From JAHFUI01 sp041485905 (lineage in GTDB: Bacteria; Acidobacteriota; Vicinamibacteria; Vicinamibacterales; CAVVIG01): 60,725 nt of DNA. The translations under genes and the position numbers were made by a program. Location: assembly GCA_041485905.1 (NCBI GenBank), contig JBGPKK010000005.1, positions 1-60,725 on the forward strand, written 5' to 3'. A model generated the notes under the pieces. It made no database searches and was not told where the DNA came from. It saw only the letters and a program-made list of their open reading frames with translations. Positions 47,385 through 57,200 of the stretch are shown here, piece by piece. Each line of letters starts with the position of its first letter. Position 1 is the stretch's first letter.

Positions 47385-48661
47385 GGTGGTGGAGAGCTTC
47401 AACCTGCGGGCTCGTCATGTCCGCTGTGCTGCTGATCGCGTGCGGAAAAAAGGGACCACCGCTTCCGCCGCTCGTGAAGGTGCCCGCGCCGCCCTCAGAC
47501 TTCAGCGTGGAGCGCCGTGGCGCCGACGTCCGGCTGCAGTTCACGGTGCCGGCGGCCAACGCCGACGGCACGAGGCCGGCCAACATCGAGCGCGTCGACG
47601 TCTACGGCTTCACCGGGCCCTTTACCGCCACCGACGATCAATTGATGAAGCTTGGGACCAGGCTGGCCAGCCTGCCGGTCAAGGCGCCCCGCAATCCCGA
47701 CGCGACGACCGAGGCCGACGAGCCGCCGGAGGAACCGGAGCTTGGGAAGGAAGGGCTCGACCAGGGCGCCGTCGCCGAGCTCGAGGACCCGCTGACGCCG
47801 GCCGCGTTCCAGCCGATCGAGCTGCCCAAAGATCGACGCAAGACGCCCGCCGCCGGCGCCGTGGCCGCGGCGCCTATCCTCGTCGGCCCGCCAGCCTCCG
47901 TGCCGTGGCGAATCTACATGTTGTTCGGCCTCAACAAAAGCGGTCGCAAAGGGCCGTCCTCGAAACGGCTGATTGTCCCGCTTGTGCCCGCGCCTTCCGC
48001 GCCGCCGTCACCGCAGATCGCGTACGACGAGAACACCATCACCGTCACGTGGACGCCCTCACCGTCGGCCGCGCTCGTCCAGCCGCCGGCCACCGGCGAT
48101 CTCCTTCCGGCGCGGTTCATCGGGATGGAGACGCCGACGTACGGCTATTACGTCTACGACGTCTCACCGCCGGGAGCCGCCGAGACCGCGAAGACCACAA
48201 CGCCGGCGCTTGCCGCCGAGAAGCGGCTGACGAACGAGCCGCTCTCCGGGGCGCGATACGCCGACGCTCGAATGACATGGGGCGCGACGCGCTGTTACAC
48301 GGTGCGCACGCTCGAGACGATCACCGGGTTGAAGCTCGAGAGCGACGCGCCTCCACCGGTGTGCGTCACGCTCAAGGACACGTTTGCGCCGGTCGCCCCC
48401 AAGAGCGTGAGCGCGGTCGCATCCGAAGGCGCCATCAGCCTGATCTGGGATCCGAACAACGAAAAGGACCTGGCGGGGTACGTGGTGCTTCGCGGCACGA
48501 GTCCCGACAAGCTCGACCCGATCACGCCCGCGCCCATCCCGGACACAACCTTTACCGATACCGTCCGGGCGGGCGTGGCGTACCAGTACGCGGTCCAGGC
48601 CGTCGACAAAGCCGGCAACATCAGCCGGCGATCGACTACGGTTGCGGCCACCGCGCGGTAG
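47381..48661 (+). CDS. Lipoprotein with fibronectin type III-like domain
   Basis: 426 residues. Signal peptide with lipobox (VMSAVLLIACGKKGPPLPPL); the GKKGP block is like the LptM-type lipoprotein start. Pro/Glu-rich and Ala/Val-rich linkers lead to a C-terminal Fn3-like region (ISLIWDPNNEKDLAGYVVLR, GTSPDKLDPITPAPIPDTTF, YQYAVQAVDKAGNISRRST). Probably outer-membrane or periplasmic. GTG 47381 overlaps the hslU stop; ATG 47417 is an alternative. Confidence 0.82.
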
Positions 48662-48669
48662 TCTACAAT
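48642..48669 (+). promoter_or_regulatory. Candidate promoter of the transaldolase gene
   Basis: TTGCGG (48642-48647) and TACAAT (48664-48669) with a 16-base spacer, then AGGAG at 48680-48684 before ATG 48690. Confidence 0.4.
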
Positions 48670-48689
48670 CTGCCATTTCAGGAGCCTGT

Positions 48690-49343
48690 ATGAAGCTATT
48701 CGTCGACACCGGCAGTATCAAGGACATCGAGGCGATTGCCTCGCTCGGCATCCTCGACGGCGTGACGACCAATCCGTCGCTGCTGGCGAAAGAGCCGGGC
48801 GACTTCCGCCAGAACCTCAAGAAGATCTGCGACATCGTGAAGGGCCCGGTCAGCGGCGAGGTGACGGCGACCGACTTCGCGGGCATGATGCGCGAGGGTC
48901 ACGACATTGCGACGATCGACGATCACATGGTCGTGAAAGTGCCGCTCACGCGCGATGGCATCAAGGCCTGCAAGGCGCTCTCGGACGAACGGATCCGCGT
49001 CAACGTGACGCTGTGTTTTTCACCGGCCCAGGCGCTGCTCGCGGCCAAAGCGGGCGCGACGTTCGTGAGCCCCTTCGTCGGCCGTCTCGACGACATCGCC
49101 ACCAACGGGATGGACCTGATCCGGGAGATCCTTCAGATCTACGGCAACTACGACTTCACGACCGAAGTGCTCGTCGCCAGTTGCCGGCATCCCATGCACG
49201 TCGTCGAAGCCGCGCGGCTGGGCGCACACATCGCCACGTGTCCGCCGTCGGTCATTGAAGCGCTGTTCAACCATCCCCTGACCACGATCGGCCTGGCGAA
49301 GTTCCTGCAGGATTGGGAAAAGGCGCAAGCGGTGAAAGCATGA
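48690..49343 (+). CDS. tal: Transaldolase of the fructose-6-phosphate aldolase/TalC group
   Basis: 217 residues, single-domain TIM barrel. MKLFVDTGSIKDIEAIASLG, DGVTTNPSLLAKEPGDF, the Schiff-base Lys in HMVVKVPLTRDGIKACKALS, VNVTLCFSPAQALLAAKAGA, FVSPFVGRLDDIATNGMDLI and LVASCRHPMHVVEAARLGAH are typical of the small subgroup that includes F6P aldolase. Probably works in the pentose phosphate pathway. Confidence 0.93.
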   Translation: MKLFVDTGSIKDIEAIASLGILDGVTTNPSLLAKEPGDFRQNLKKICDIVKGPVSGEVTATDFAGMMREGHDIATIDDHMVVKVPLTRDGIKACKALSDERIRVNVTLCFSPAQALLAAKAGATFVSPFVGRLDDIATNGMDLIREILQIYGNYDFTTEVLVASCRHPMHVVEAARLGAHIATCPPSVIEALFNHPLTTIGLAKFLQDWEKAQAVKA

Positions 49344-49345
49344 GG

Positions 49346-49420
49346 AGGCTGGAGGCTGGGGGCTGGGGTCTAGAGACGCCCGCTGTTCTACCAGCCTCCA
49401 GGCCCTAGCCTCTAGCCTCC
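49346..49420. repeat. GAGGCTGGAGGCTGGGG intergenic repeat before the carboxyltransferase gene
   Basis: GGCTGGAGGCTGGGGGCTGG at the left, then TACCAGCCTCCAGG and GCCTCTAGCCTCC at the right, forming an imperfect hairpin. Same word family as 22681-22746. Confidence 0.8.
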
Positions 49421-49422
49421 AT

Positions 49423-50964
49423 ATGGATCCCAATCACATGCTGGAAGACCTGGAGCGCCGTGCGGAGCTGGGCGGCGGCGAGGCGCGCCTTGAGAAACAA
49501 CACGCCGCCGGGAAGCTCACCGCGCGCGAGCGCATCGATCTGCTGTTCGATCCGGCGACCTTCGAAGAAGTCGACAAGCTGGTCACCCACCGCTGCCGCG
49601 ACTTCGGCATGGACGAACAGATCGTGCCCGGTGACGGCGTGGTTGCCGGCCACGGCCTGATCGACGGCCGCCAGGTGTTTGCCTTCGCGCAGGACTTCAC
49701 CGTCTTCGGCGGATCGCTGTCGGAAACCAACGCGGCGAAGATCGTGAAGATCATGGATCTGGCGATGAAGCTGGGATCGCCGATCGTCGGGCTGAACGAT
49801 TCGGGCGGCGCGCGGATTCAGGAAGGCGTCTTCTCGCTCGGCGGCTACGCCGACATTTTCCTGCGCAACACGCTGGCGTCGGGGGTCGTGCCGCAGATTT
49901 CCGCCATCATGGGCCCGTGCGCCGGCGGTGCGGTCTACTCGCCTGCGATCACCGACTTCACGCTCATGGTGAAGAATACCAGCTACATGTTCGTGACCGG
50001 ACCCGACGTCATCAGGACCGTCACCAACGAGGAGGTGACCAAGGAGCAGCTCGGCGGCGCCATGACCCACAATCAGGAGAGCGGCGTCGCGCACTTCGCC
50101 GCCGCCGACGATCGCGAGTGCCTGCTGCTGATCCGTGAGCTGCTCGGATATCTGCCCAGCAACAACCTCGACGATCCGCCGCGACGCGCGAGCGACGATT
50201 CGCCGGAGCGGGAAGACCCGTCGCTCGACGCCCTTGTGCCCGCGGCGCCCAATCAGCCGTACGACATGCTCGACGTCATCCACGCCATCGTCGACGCCGC
50301 CAACTTCCTCGAAGTGCATCAGCATTACGCGAAGAACATGATCGTCGGGTTCGCGCGGCTCGACGGCCGCCCGATTGGCGTGGTCGCCAACCAGCCGGCG
50401 GTGCTCGCCGGCACGCTCGATATCGATGCGTCGATCAAAGCCGCCCGCTTCGTGCGCTTCTGCGACGCGTTCAACATCCCGCTCGTGACGTTCGTTGACG
50501 TGCCCGGCTTTCTCCCGGGCACGGTGCAGGAATACGGCGGGATCATCAAGCACGGAGCGAAGCTGCTCTTCGCCTTCGCCGAAGCCACGGTGCCGAAGGT
50601 GACCGTGATTACGCGCAAGGCGTACGGCGGCGCGTACTGCGTGATGTCGAGCAAGCACATCCGCACTGATTTCAATTACGCGTGGCCGACCGCCGAGATC
50701 GCGGTGATGGGACCGGAAGGCGCCGTGAACATTCTCTACAGGCGCGAGATCGACAACGCGGCCGACCCCTCGCGCGTGCGCGCCGAGAAGGTCGACGAGT
50801 TCCGTGAGAAGTTCGCGAACCCCTACATCGCCGCCTCGCGCGGGTTTCTCGACGAGGTCATTCACCCCCGCGAAACGCGCCGCAAGCTGATCACTGCCCT
50901 GCGCAACCTCGAGAACAAGCGCGACAAGAACCCACCCAAGAAGCACGGAAACATTCCGCTTTAG
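49423..50964 (+). CDS. pccB: Acyl-CoA carboxylase carboxyltransferase subunit (propionyl/methylmalonyl type)
   Basis: 513 residues of a crotonase-like carboxyltransferase. KQHAAGKLTARERIDLLFDP, GHGLIDGRQVFAFAQDFTVF, the acyl-CoA oxyanion stretch GGSLSETNAAKIVKIMDLAM, LNDSGGARIQEGVFSLGGYA, ISAIMGPCAGGAVYSPAITD, YMFVTGPDVIRTVTNEEVT, ADNQPAVLAGTLDIDASIK-like region and DVPGFLPGTVQEYGGIIKHG are all present. Transfers CO2 from biotin to acyl-CoA. Subunit set is completed by the genes at 52229 and 53763. Confidence 0.93.
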   Translation: MDPNHMLEDLERRAELGGGEARLEKQHAAGKLTARERIDLLFDPATFEEVDKLVTHRCRDFGMDEQIVPGDGVVAGHGLIDGRQVFAFAQDFTVFGGSLSETNAAKIVKIMDLAMKLGSPIVGLNDSGGARIQEGVFSLGGYADIFLRNTLASGVVPQISAIMGPCAGGAVYSPAITDFTLMVKNTSYMFVTGPDVIRTVTNEEVTKEQLGGAMTHNQESGVAHFAAADDRECLLLIRELLGYLPSNNLDDPPRRASDDSPEREDPSLDALVPAAPNQPYDMLDVIHAIVDAANFLEVHQHYAKNMIVGFARLDGRPIGVVANQPAVLAGTLDIDASIKAARFVRFCDAFNIPLVTFVDVPGFLPGTVQEYGGIIKHGAKLLFAFAEATVPKVTVITRKAYGGAYCVMSSKHIRTDFNYAWPTAEIAVMGPEGAVNILYRREIDNAADPSRVRAEKVDEFREKFANPYIAASRGFLDEVIHPRETRRKLITALRNLENKRDKNPPKKHGNIPL

Positions 50965-51371
50965 AGAATTGGGTCATCGGGTATTCGAGTAATGTCATTG
51001 GGTAGTCGAAAAGCGCCATCCTGAGAACTCGCCCTGTCAACGCGCGTACGTCGGAAGATGGCCACTCCGGTGCATGCACGTGATCCAAAACGGTTCGGTC
51101 GTACGTTGGACGGGTCAGCAAGGCAATCGCCGTAAAAAGAATCAATTGAGGCGCACGAATGAGACCCTTGACTCGTGTAATAGCGCCCAGCCCGATCAGC
51201 ACATTCCAGCGAAGTGCAAGGAGATTGTTTTAGCCGCAATCTTGGACGAGCCAGAGGAATCCGAGGTGGCGAGGATCATCAGCGCAATCGCGGATACTAA
51301 TCACGCGCGCCGTCGGCTCCAGTTGATGTTAGGCAACGTACCGCGACATATAAATAGGTGTATACTCTACC
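50965..51371. other. Gene-free gap of about 400 bases before the toxin-antitoxin pair
   Basis: After the carboxyltransferase stop the first 45 bases hold repeated words (TTGGGTCATCGGGTATTC, then TCATTGGGTAGTCG). The remainder has open frames on both strands but none with a recognisable protein pattern. Base composition is lower in GC than the neighbouring carboxylase genes. Read together with the TA genes it may be the foreign part of the insertion. Confidence 0.55.
51361..51366 (+). promoter_or_regulatory. -10-like element before the toxin gene
   Basis: TATACT at 51361-51366 is five bases before the ATG at 51372, within GGTGTATACTCTACC, an imperfect palindrome that could be the TA operator. 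A TATAAA lies 12 bases further upstream. Confidence 0.4.
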
Positions 51372-51722
51372 ATGATCGAGAAGCCGCTCGCCTGGCTCGG
51401 ATCGTCGCTCCAGGACGTGCGCGCGTTTCCGGCCGAAGCCAGACGAGCCGCCGGATACCAACTGGGGCGGGTGCAGCAAGGCCTCATGCCCGATGATTGG
51501 AAGCCGATGACGACGGTCGGCGCCGGTGTGTACGAGATCCGGATACACACCCAGCTCGAACACCGCGTGTTTTATGTCGCGAAGTACGAAGACGCCGTCT
51601 ACGTCATCCATGCGTTCGAGAAGCGCACGCCCCAGACCAAAGAGGCCGACGTCGCCTTGGCGCGCAAGCGCCTCGCCGATTTCCTCCGTCTCGGAGGGCA
51701 GAAGAAGAAGGAGGCTCGGTGA
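51372..51722 (+). CDS. HigB-type (Gp49-like) toxin
   Basis: 116 residues of the RelE/HigB-related Gp49 family: WLGSSLQDVRAFPAEARRAA, GYQLGRVQQGLMPDDWKPMT, VGAGVYEIRIHTQLEHRVFY and VAKYEDAVYVIHAFEKRTPQ then KEADVALARKRLADFL. Such proteins are ribosome-dependent mRNA interferases. The order toxin-antitoxin is the higBA order. Confidence 0.9.
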   Translation: MIEKPLAWLGSSLQDVRAFPAEARRAAGYQLGRVQQGLMPDDWKPMTTVGAGVYEIRIHTQLEHRVFYVAKYEDAVYVIHAFEKRTPQTKEADVALARKRLADFLRLGGQKKKEAR

Positions 51723-52018
51723 CAGTCAAAGTTCGACGCTCCACTGGTAACGTATTTCGCGACCTCGGATTCTCCAAGGATGAGGCTGAGAATCTCAAGA
51801 TCCGGACAGATCTGATGATCCGGCTCAGCAAGGTGATTGAGACCCGGCGGCTCACACAAGCTCAGGCTGCAAGCCTGTTTGGAGTGACCCAGCCAAGAGT
51901 CAGCGACCTTGTCCGAGGAAAGATCGACCGCTTCAGCATCGATACGCTGGTCGCTATGCTTGGCCACGCCGGTGTCCGAGTTCAGGTCGTCGTCGGTCGC
52001 AGATCGAAAGTTGCCTAA
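51719..52018 (+). CDS. HigA-type antitoxin (XRE helix-turn-helix)
   Basis: 99 residues. RLTQAQAASLFGVTQPRVSD, LVRGKIDRFSIDTLVAMLGH is an XRE-type HTH followed by the family's tail. GTG 51719 overlaps the toxin stop (GTGA), as usual in TA pairs. It should neutralise the toxin and repress the promoter. Confidence 0.9.
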   Translation: MTVKVRRSTGNVFRDLGFSKDEAENLKIRTDLMIRLSKVIETRRLTQAQAASLFGVTQPRVSDLVRGKIDRFSIDTLVAMLGHAGVRVQVVVGRRSKVA

Positions 52019-52228
52019 CTATTAGTAGACCGCGAGTCCACGGGTAAACCCGAGCTCGTCGAGCCGTCGTCCACTCTCGTAATCCGCAGAAGCGCGTGAT
52101 CCGCTTCGCAGACTGCAATTTCTGCGATTCCGAAGTGTCTCTACGTTTGAAAAATGGCTATTAGTCGCCGCGAGCTCACGCAAGTCTTCAGCGGAGCGAG
52201 ATTCCACGAAGTAGAATTGTCTGTTTCC

Positions 52229-53761
52229 GTGAAGAAGATCCTCATCGCCAACCGCGGCGAGATCGCCGTGCGCATTATCCGCGCGTGCCGCGAGATGGGC
52301 GTGTCGCCGGTCGCCGTGTACTCGGAGTGCGACCGCACGGCGCTCCACGTCCGCTACGCCGATGAGGCGTATCCCATCGGGCCGAGCGCGCCGCGCGAGA
52401 GCTACCTGCGCGCGGACCGAATCCTCGACGCCGCGCGGCGTGCGGGCGCCGACGCCGTCCATCCCGGCTACGGATTTCTGGCCGAGAACGACCGATTCGC
52501 TGCGGCCGTTCGCGACGCCGGCCTGACGTTCATCGGCCCGGCGCCGGAAGCCATCGCGCTGATGGGCAACAAGACGGCCGCGCGCGCCGCCGCCAGGCGG
52601 GCGGGTGTTCCGGTCGTCCCGGGCACCGAGGAGCCGCTTGCCGCAACGATGGGTGACGCCGACCTTGCGCGGACTGCGGACGAAGTCGGCTATCCACTGC
52701 TGGTCAAGGCCGTCTCTGGCGGCGGCGGCAAGGGGATGCGGACGGTCACCGAGCGCGCCGAGCTGGCCACCTCCGTCGCCGCCGCACGATCCGAAGCCGG
52801 CACGGCGTTCGGCGATGCCGCGGTGTATTTCGAGCGGCGTCTGACACGGCCCCGGCACGTCGAGGTGCAGGTGCTCGGCGACCAGTTCGGCACCGTCGTG
52901 CCGTTTGTCGAGCGCGAATGCTCGATTCAGCGCCGCCATCAGAAGGTCGTCGAGGAGACGCCGTCGCTCGCTGTCTCGCCCTCGCTACGGCAGGCGCTGA
53001 CGTCGGCCGCCGCGGCCGTTGCGCGATCGGTCGGCTACACGAGTGCCGGCACCGTCGAGTTCCTGCTGGACGAGGATGGCCGTTTTTATTTCCTCGAGAT
53101 GAACACGCGACTGCAGGTCGAGCACCCGATCACTGAACTGGTGACCGGCGTCGATCTCGTGCACTGGCAGATCCGAATCGCGCGCGGCGAACGCCTCGAC
53201 ATCGATCCGGAAGCGGTGCTCGTGCCCAAGGGTCATGCGATTGAATGCCGCGTCTATTCGGAAGATCCGGACAACAACTTTCTGCCCTCGCCCGGACGCA
53301 TCCTGCAGCTTCGCGCGCCGGCGGGTCCGGGGATTCGCGACGACAGCGGCGCCAGCGCCGGCTTTGAGGTGCCCATCTTCTACGACCCGATGATCTCGAA
53401 GCTGGCCGCCTGGGCCGAGGATCGCCCCCAGGCGCTCGCGCGCATGCGCCGCGCGCTCGACGAGTATCTGGTCACGGGGATTAAGACCACACTGCCGTTC
53501 TTCAGTTGGCTGCTGAGTGAGCCGGCGTTCGTCGAAGGCCGATTTCACACCACATATCTCGACGAACAGCTGGCGGCGCGCAACGGCCGACCCTTCACCG
53601 AGCCGCCGCCGGAAGCCGAGGAGATTGCGACGATCGCCGCCGCAATCCACAGGACGATGGCCGGGACGCCCTCTGCGACGCCGGGCCGGCCGACGACCGA
53701 TCGATGGAAGGGGCAGGCGCGTCTGGATGGTTTGCGCCCCGATATCGCCAGTGTGAAATGA
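52229..53761 (+). CDS. accC: Biotin carboxylase subunit of acyl-CoA carboxylase
   Basis: About 510 residues. KKILIANRGEIAVRIIRACR, HPGYGFLAENDRFAAAVRDA, the ATP-grasp loop VKAVSGGGGKGMRTV, the MNTRLQVEHPITELVTGVDL and biotin carboxylase C-terminal domain GHAIECRVYSEDPDNNFLPS are intact. Carboxylates biotin with ATP and bicarbonate. The start is uncertain: GTG 52229 gives a family-like N-terminus (MKKILIANRGE); TTG 52217 and ATG 52154 lie in frame upstream. Confidence 0.94.
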   Translation: MKKILIANRGEIAVRIIRACREMGVSPVAVYSECDRTALHVRYADEAYPIGPSAPRESYLRADRILDAARRAGADAVHPGYGFLAENDRFAAAVRDAGLTFIGPAPEAIALMGNKTAARAAARRAGVPVVPGTEEPLAATMGDADLARTADEVGYPLLVKAVSGGGGKGMRTVTERAELATSVAAARSEAGTAFGDAAVYFERRLTRPRHVEVQVLGDQFGTVVPFVERECSIQRRHQKVVEETPSLAVSPSLRQALTSAAAAVARSVGYTSAGTVEFLLDEDGRFYFLEMNTRLQVEHPITELVTGVDLVHWQIRIARGERLDIDPEAVLVPKGHAIECRVYSEDPDNNFLPSPGRILQLRAPAGPGIRDDSGASAGFEVPIFYDPMISKLAAWAEDRPQALARMRRALDEYLVTGIKTTLPFFSWLLSEPAFVEGRFHTTYLDEQLAARNGRPFTEPPPEAEEIATIAAAIHRTMAGTPSATPGRPTTDRWKGQARLDGLRPDIASVK

Positions 53762-53762
53762 C

Positions 53763-54281
53763 ATGCAGCACGAGGTGGACATCGGCGGACGCGTCCGCAC
53801 AGTCATCGTCACGCGCTCGGGCGACGGTTTTGCAGTCGAGGTGGACGGCCGCACCAGAACCGTTGACGCCACGCGCATCGATGCGCACACGCTGTCACTC
53901 TTGGTGGGCGAGGTGTGGCCGGATCACGATACAGGCGGCAAAAGCTACGAGGTTGCCCTCTCGCAGGCGGGGCCGGCGCAGCTGATGGTACACGTCGGCA
54001 GGTACGCGTTTCCTGTCAGACTGAGTGGCCGGCGGCGGAAAGACGAGGCAGGACCTGCCGGCGAAGGACCGCAGCGGATCGTGGCGCCGATGCCCGGCAA
54101 AGTGATCCGCATCCTCGTCCGATCAGGGGAGGCCGTGGGTGCACGCCAGCCGCTCGTCGTCGTCGAAGCGATGAAGATGGAAAACGAGCTGCGGGCCGCG
54201 CGCGAGGGGACCGTCGCCGCGATATATGTGACGGAAGGCGCGTCGGTCGATGCCGGCGCGCCGCTGATTGACATCTTGTGA
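53763..54281 (+). CDS. Biotin carboxyl carrier subunit
   Basis: 172 residues. The C-terminal biotinyl domain has the target lysine in VVVEAMKMENELRAAREGTV and IVAPMPGKVIRILVRSGEAV before it; the N-terminal 90 residues resemble the barrel-like linker of acyl-CoA carboxylase alpha chains (VDIGGRVRTVIVTRSGDGF). Completes a three-part biotin enzyme whose parts are split among separate genes. Start ATG 53763, one base after the carboxylase stop. Confidence 0.92.
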   Translation: MQHEVDIGGRVRTVIVTRSGDGFAVEVDGRTRTVDATRIDAHTLSLLVGEVWPDHDTGGKSYEVALSQAGPAQLMVHVGRYAFPVRLSGRRRKDEAGPAGEGPQRIVAPMPGKVIRILVRSGEAVGARQPLVVVEAMKMENELRAAREGTVAAIYVTEGASVDAGAPLIDIL

Positions 54282-57200
54282 ACCTGTACACCTGGCTTCG
54301 ACACCACGCGGCGTACCGCTACGTCAGGATCACGCTGGGCGTGGCGGCGGCGATTCTCGCCGTCTTTCTCGTCACGTTGATCACCGTTGATCTGGGACGC
54401 GTCTCGGTGCCGTTCCTGGAAACGGATGCCAGCGGCAGCTTTAGGTTTTGCGCGAGATGCAGGATCAACCTGCAGCAGTACGCGGAGACACTGGGCAGGA
54501 ACACGTGGAAGCGCCCGATCCACATCGGGCGGCTGAGCGTCCGCTTGCTGACCGGCCACATCCTCGTCGAGAATTTCTCAATCGAAGGGCTGCGGCCGAC
54601 GGACCGTCCCTTCTTTACAGCCAACCGCCTCGAGGTGACCCTCGACTGGACGACCCTGATGCGGCGCGAGGTCACCATTACCTCTGTTGACATGACCGAC
54701 TGGCAGATGCTGGCGGAGAAGTGGGAAAACCGGAACAGCTTTCCGAAATTCACCAACGACGACCAGCAGCAGGATCAGGGGCCGAAGCGCTTTACGACGA
54801 CGCTCAAGTATCTGCGGGCGTGGCGGGGCCAGTTCGCGTACGAGGACCACGAAGCGCCCTGGAGCATCGTCGCTCGCAATCTCGAGATCAACATCGGCAA
54901 TCTCCCCTCGTACCACGGCACGGCCACGTTCAGCGGCGGTACCGTCGCGATTCAGAATGACGTGCCGTTCGGCGCCAGCATGAAGGCGCGGTTCACCCTT
55001 GACGGCGGCCGCGTGCACCTCGAGCGCGTCGACTTCGAGACCGACGGCGCGAAAACCACCGCGACCGGCGACGTCGATCTCGGACACTGGCCCGAGCAGC
55101 GCTATCAGTTCAAGTCGCGTGTGCAGTTTCCACGCATGCGTCAGATTTTCTTCAAGGACGAACGCTGGGAGCTGGCCGGAGACGGTGACTTCACCGGCAC
55201 GTTCCATCTGTTCAAAGGCGGACACGATCTCGCCGGGACGTTCGCCAGCGCGACGATCGGCGTCAACGAGTACCGGTTTCCCGAGCTGTATGGCTCGCTG
55301 CACTGGACGCGGACGGCGCTCGACATCACCAACGCGGGGGCGAAGCTGTTCGGCGGCGACGGGCGATTCACCTATTCGATGCAGCCGCTCGGCTCCATGG
55401 TTCGGCCGACTGCGCGGTTCGAGGCTAGCTTCGACGGTGTGGACGTGCCATCGTTCACCGACTTCGAGCAGCTCAAAGGTCTTCGCTTCGCTGGCACCGC
55501 GGCGGCCGACCATGTGGTGCTCGAATGGCCCCTGGGCCGGTTCGACCAACATCGAGGCAGCGGACACCTCTTCGTCACGCCCCCGGCCGGGACCCAGCCG
55601 ATGACCGCCGCGCGTCCTTCGACAGGCTCAGGACGCCCTGAGGCTCTCGAAGGGCGCGCCGCCGACCCTTCGACAAGCTCAGGGTCGTCCCGAGCCCAGT
55701 CGAGGGACGATCGCAGCCGCGCGCTTCGCGAGTGGGGGCCGTTCGCGCCGATTCCGCTGCCGCGCCATCTTCCCGTCGCCGGCGAGCTGACCTATCGCTT
55801 CGATCCCGGGCAGGTGTACATCGAGCCGAGCCGGTTCGCGACCGAGCACACCGACGTCACGTTTCAGGGATCGACCGCCTGGGGCGACCGATCGCTGCTG
55901 GCGTTTCACGTCACGAGCAGCGACTGGCAGGAAAGCGACCAGGTGCTGGCTGGGCTGATGACCGATTTCGGCGCGGCGACCAGTCCCGTCACCTTCGGCG
56001 GCCGTGGCGAGTTCGACGGGACGATGACCGGTCCGTTCCGGAAGCCCCGCGTGGAAGGCGAGTTCAGCGGCGAGGACTTGCGCGGATTCGATACCGTGTG
56101 GGGCGCCGGCGAGGCACACATTCTGGTCGACAACGGCTACGTGCGCGTCACCGACGGGATCGTCAAACAGAACGATTCCGACATGCGATTCGATGGGCTG
56201 TTCTCGCTCGGGTTCCCGCGAGACGATGGCGGCGAGGAGATCAACGCGCGTATTCGCGTGGTGCGTCGCGACGTCGATTCGCTGCGACATGCGTTCGGGA
56301 TCGACGACTACCCGGTGTCGGGCCTGCTCTCAGGCGAATTCCACCTCACGGGCGAATACCTGCGTCCGGTCGGTTTTGGCGGGATGACGCTCGAGAAACT
56401 GGTGGCGTACGGCGAGCCCTTTGATGCGGCAACCGCCTCGTTGCGGTTCGACGGCTTGGGCGTGCGGCTCGACGACCTGAGGGTGGACAAGGCCGGCGGC
56501 ACGATCACCGGGGCAGCGTTCATCGGATGGGACGCGACTTATTCCTTCAACGTCGACGGCCGGCGCATCCCTGTCGAGAAGATTTCCAAGCTCGCCTACG
56601 CCCGGGCGCGGCTGTCGGGGATCGCGGAATTGTCGGCCAGCGGTAGCGGCACGTTCGACCAGCCCCGCAACGACTACAAGTTCCGCGTGAACGATCTGTT
56701 CATCGGCGAAGAAGGCGTCGGTCAGGTGACCGGCTCGCTCGTGCTTCGAGGAGCGGCGCTCGGCGGAGAGATCGACGCGGCGTCGCCCCGCCTGGCGATT
56801 ACCGCGACCGGTCAGGTCGCCATGACCGCGCGGGCCGAGTCGGACATCACGGTCCGGTTTCACGACATGTCGCTCGATCCCTACGTCCGGCCGTTCGTGC
56901 CGCGCCTGTCCCCATTCACCACGGCGGTCGCGAGCGGATCGATGCGCATCGCCGGACGTCTGACCGACATCGACCACCTGGTGGTCGACGGCAGGATTGA
57001 CAGCCTGGACATGCGGTTGTTCGACTACGCGTTGAAGAACGCGGCGCCCATCCGGATTTCGCTCGACGATCGGGTGGTCACGCTCGAGGGCCTCGAGTTA
57101 ATCGGCGAGGACACACGGCTGCGCGTGGCCGGCACCATCGGGCTGGGCGACGAGCGGATCGCCCTGCAGGCGCAGGGCGACGCGAACCTCGGCATCCTGC

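Noticed and set aside
50961..51239. Minus-strand frames ending in YPMTLLEYPMTQ-like text next to the carboxylase
   Set aside because: The text comes from the reiterated words at 50966-51010; no protein signature and it runs across a stop of the real gene.
51074..51496. Plus-strand 140-codon frame spanning the gap and the toxin gene
   Set aside because: Its second half is the toxin gene in another frame, and the first half has no recognisable pattern.
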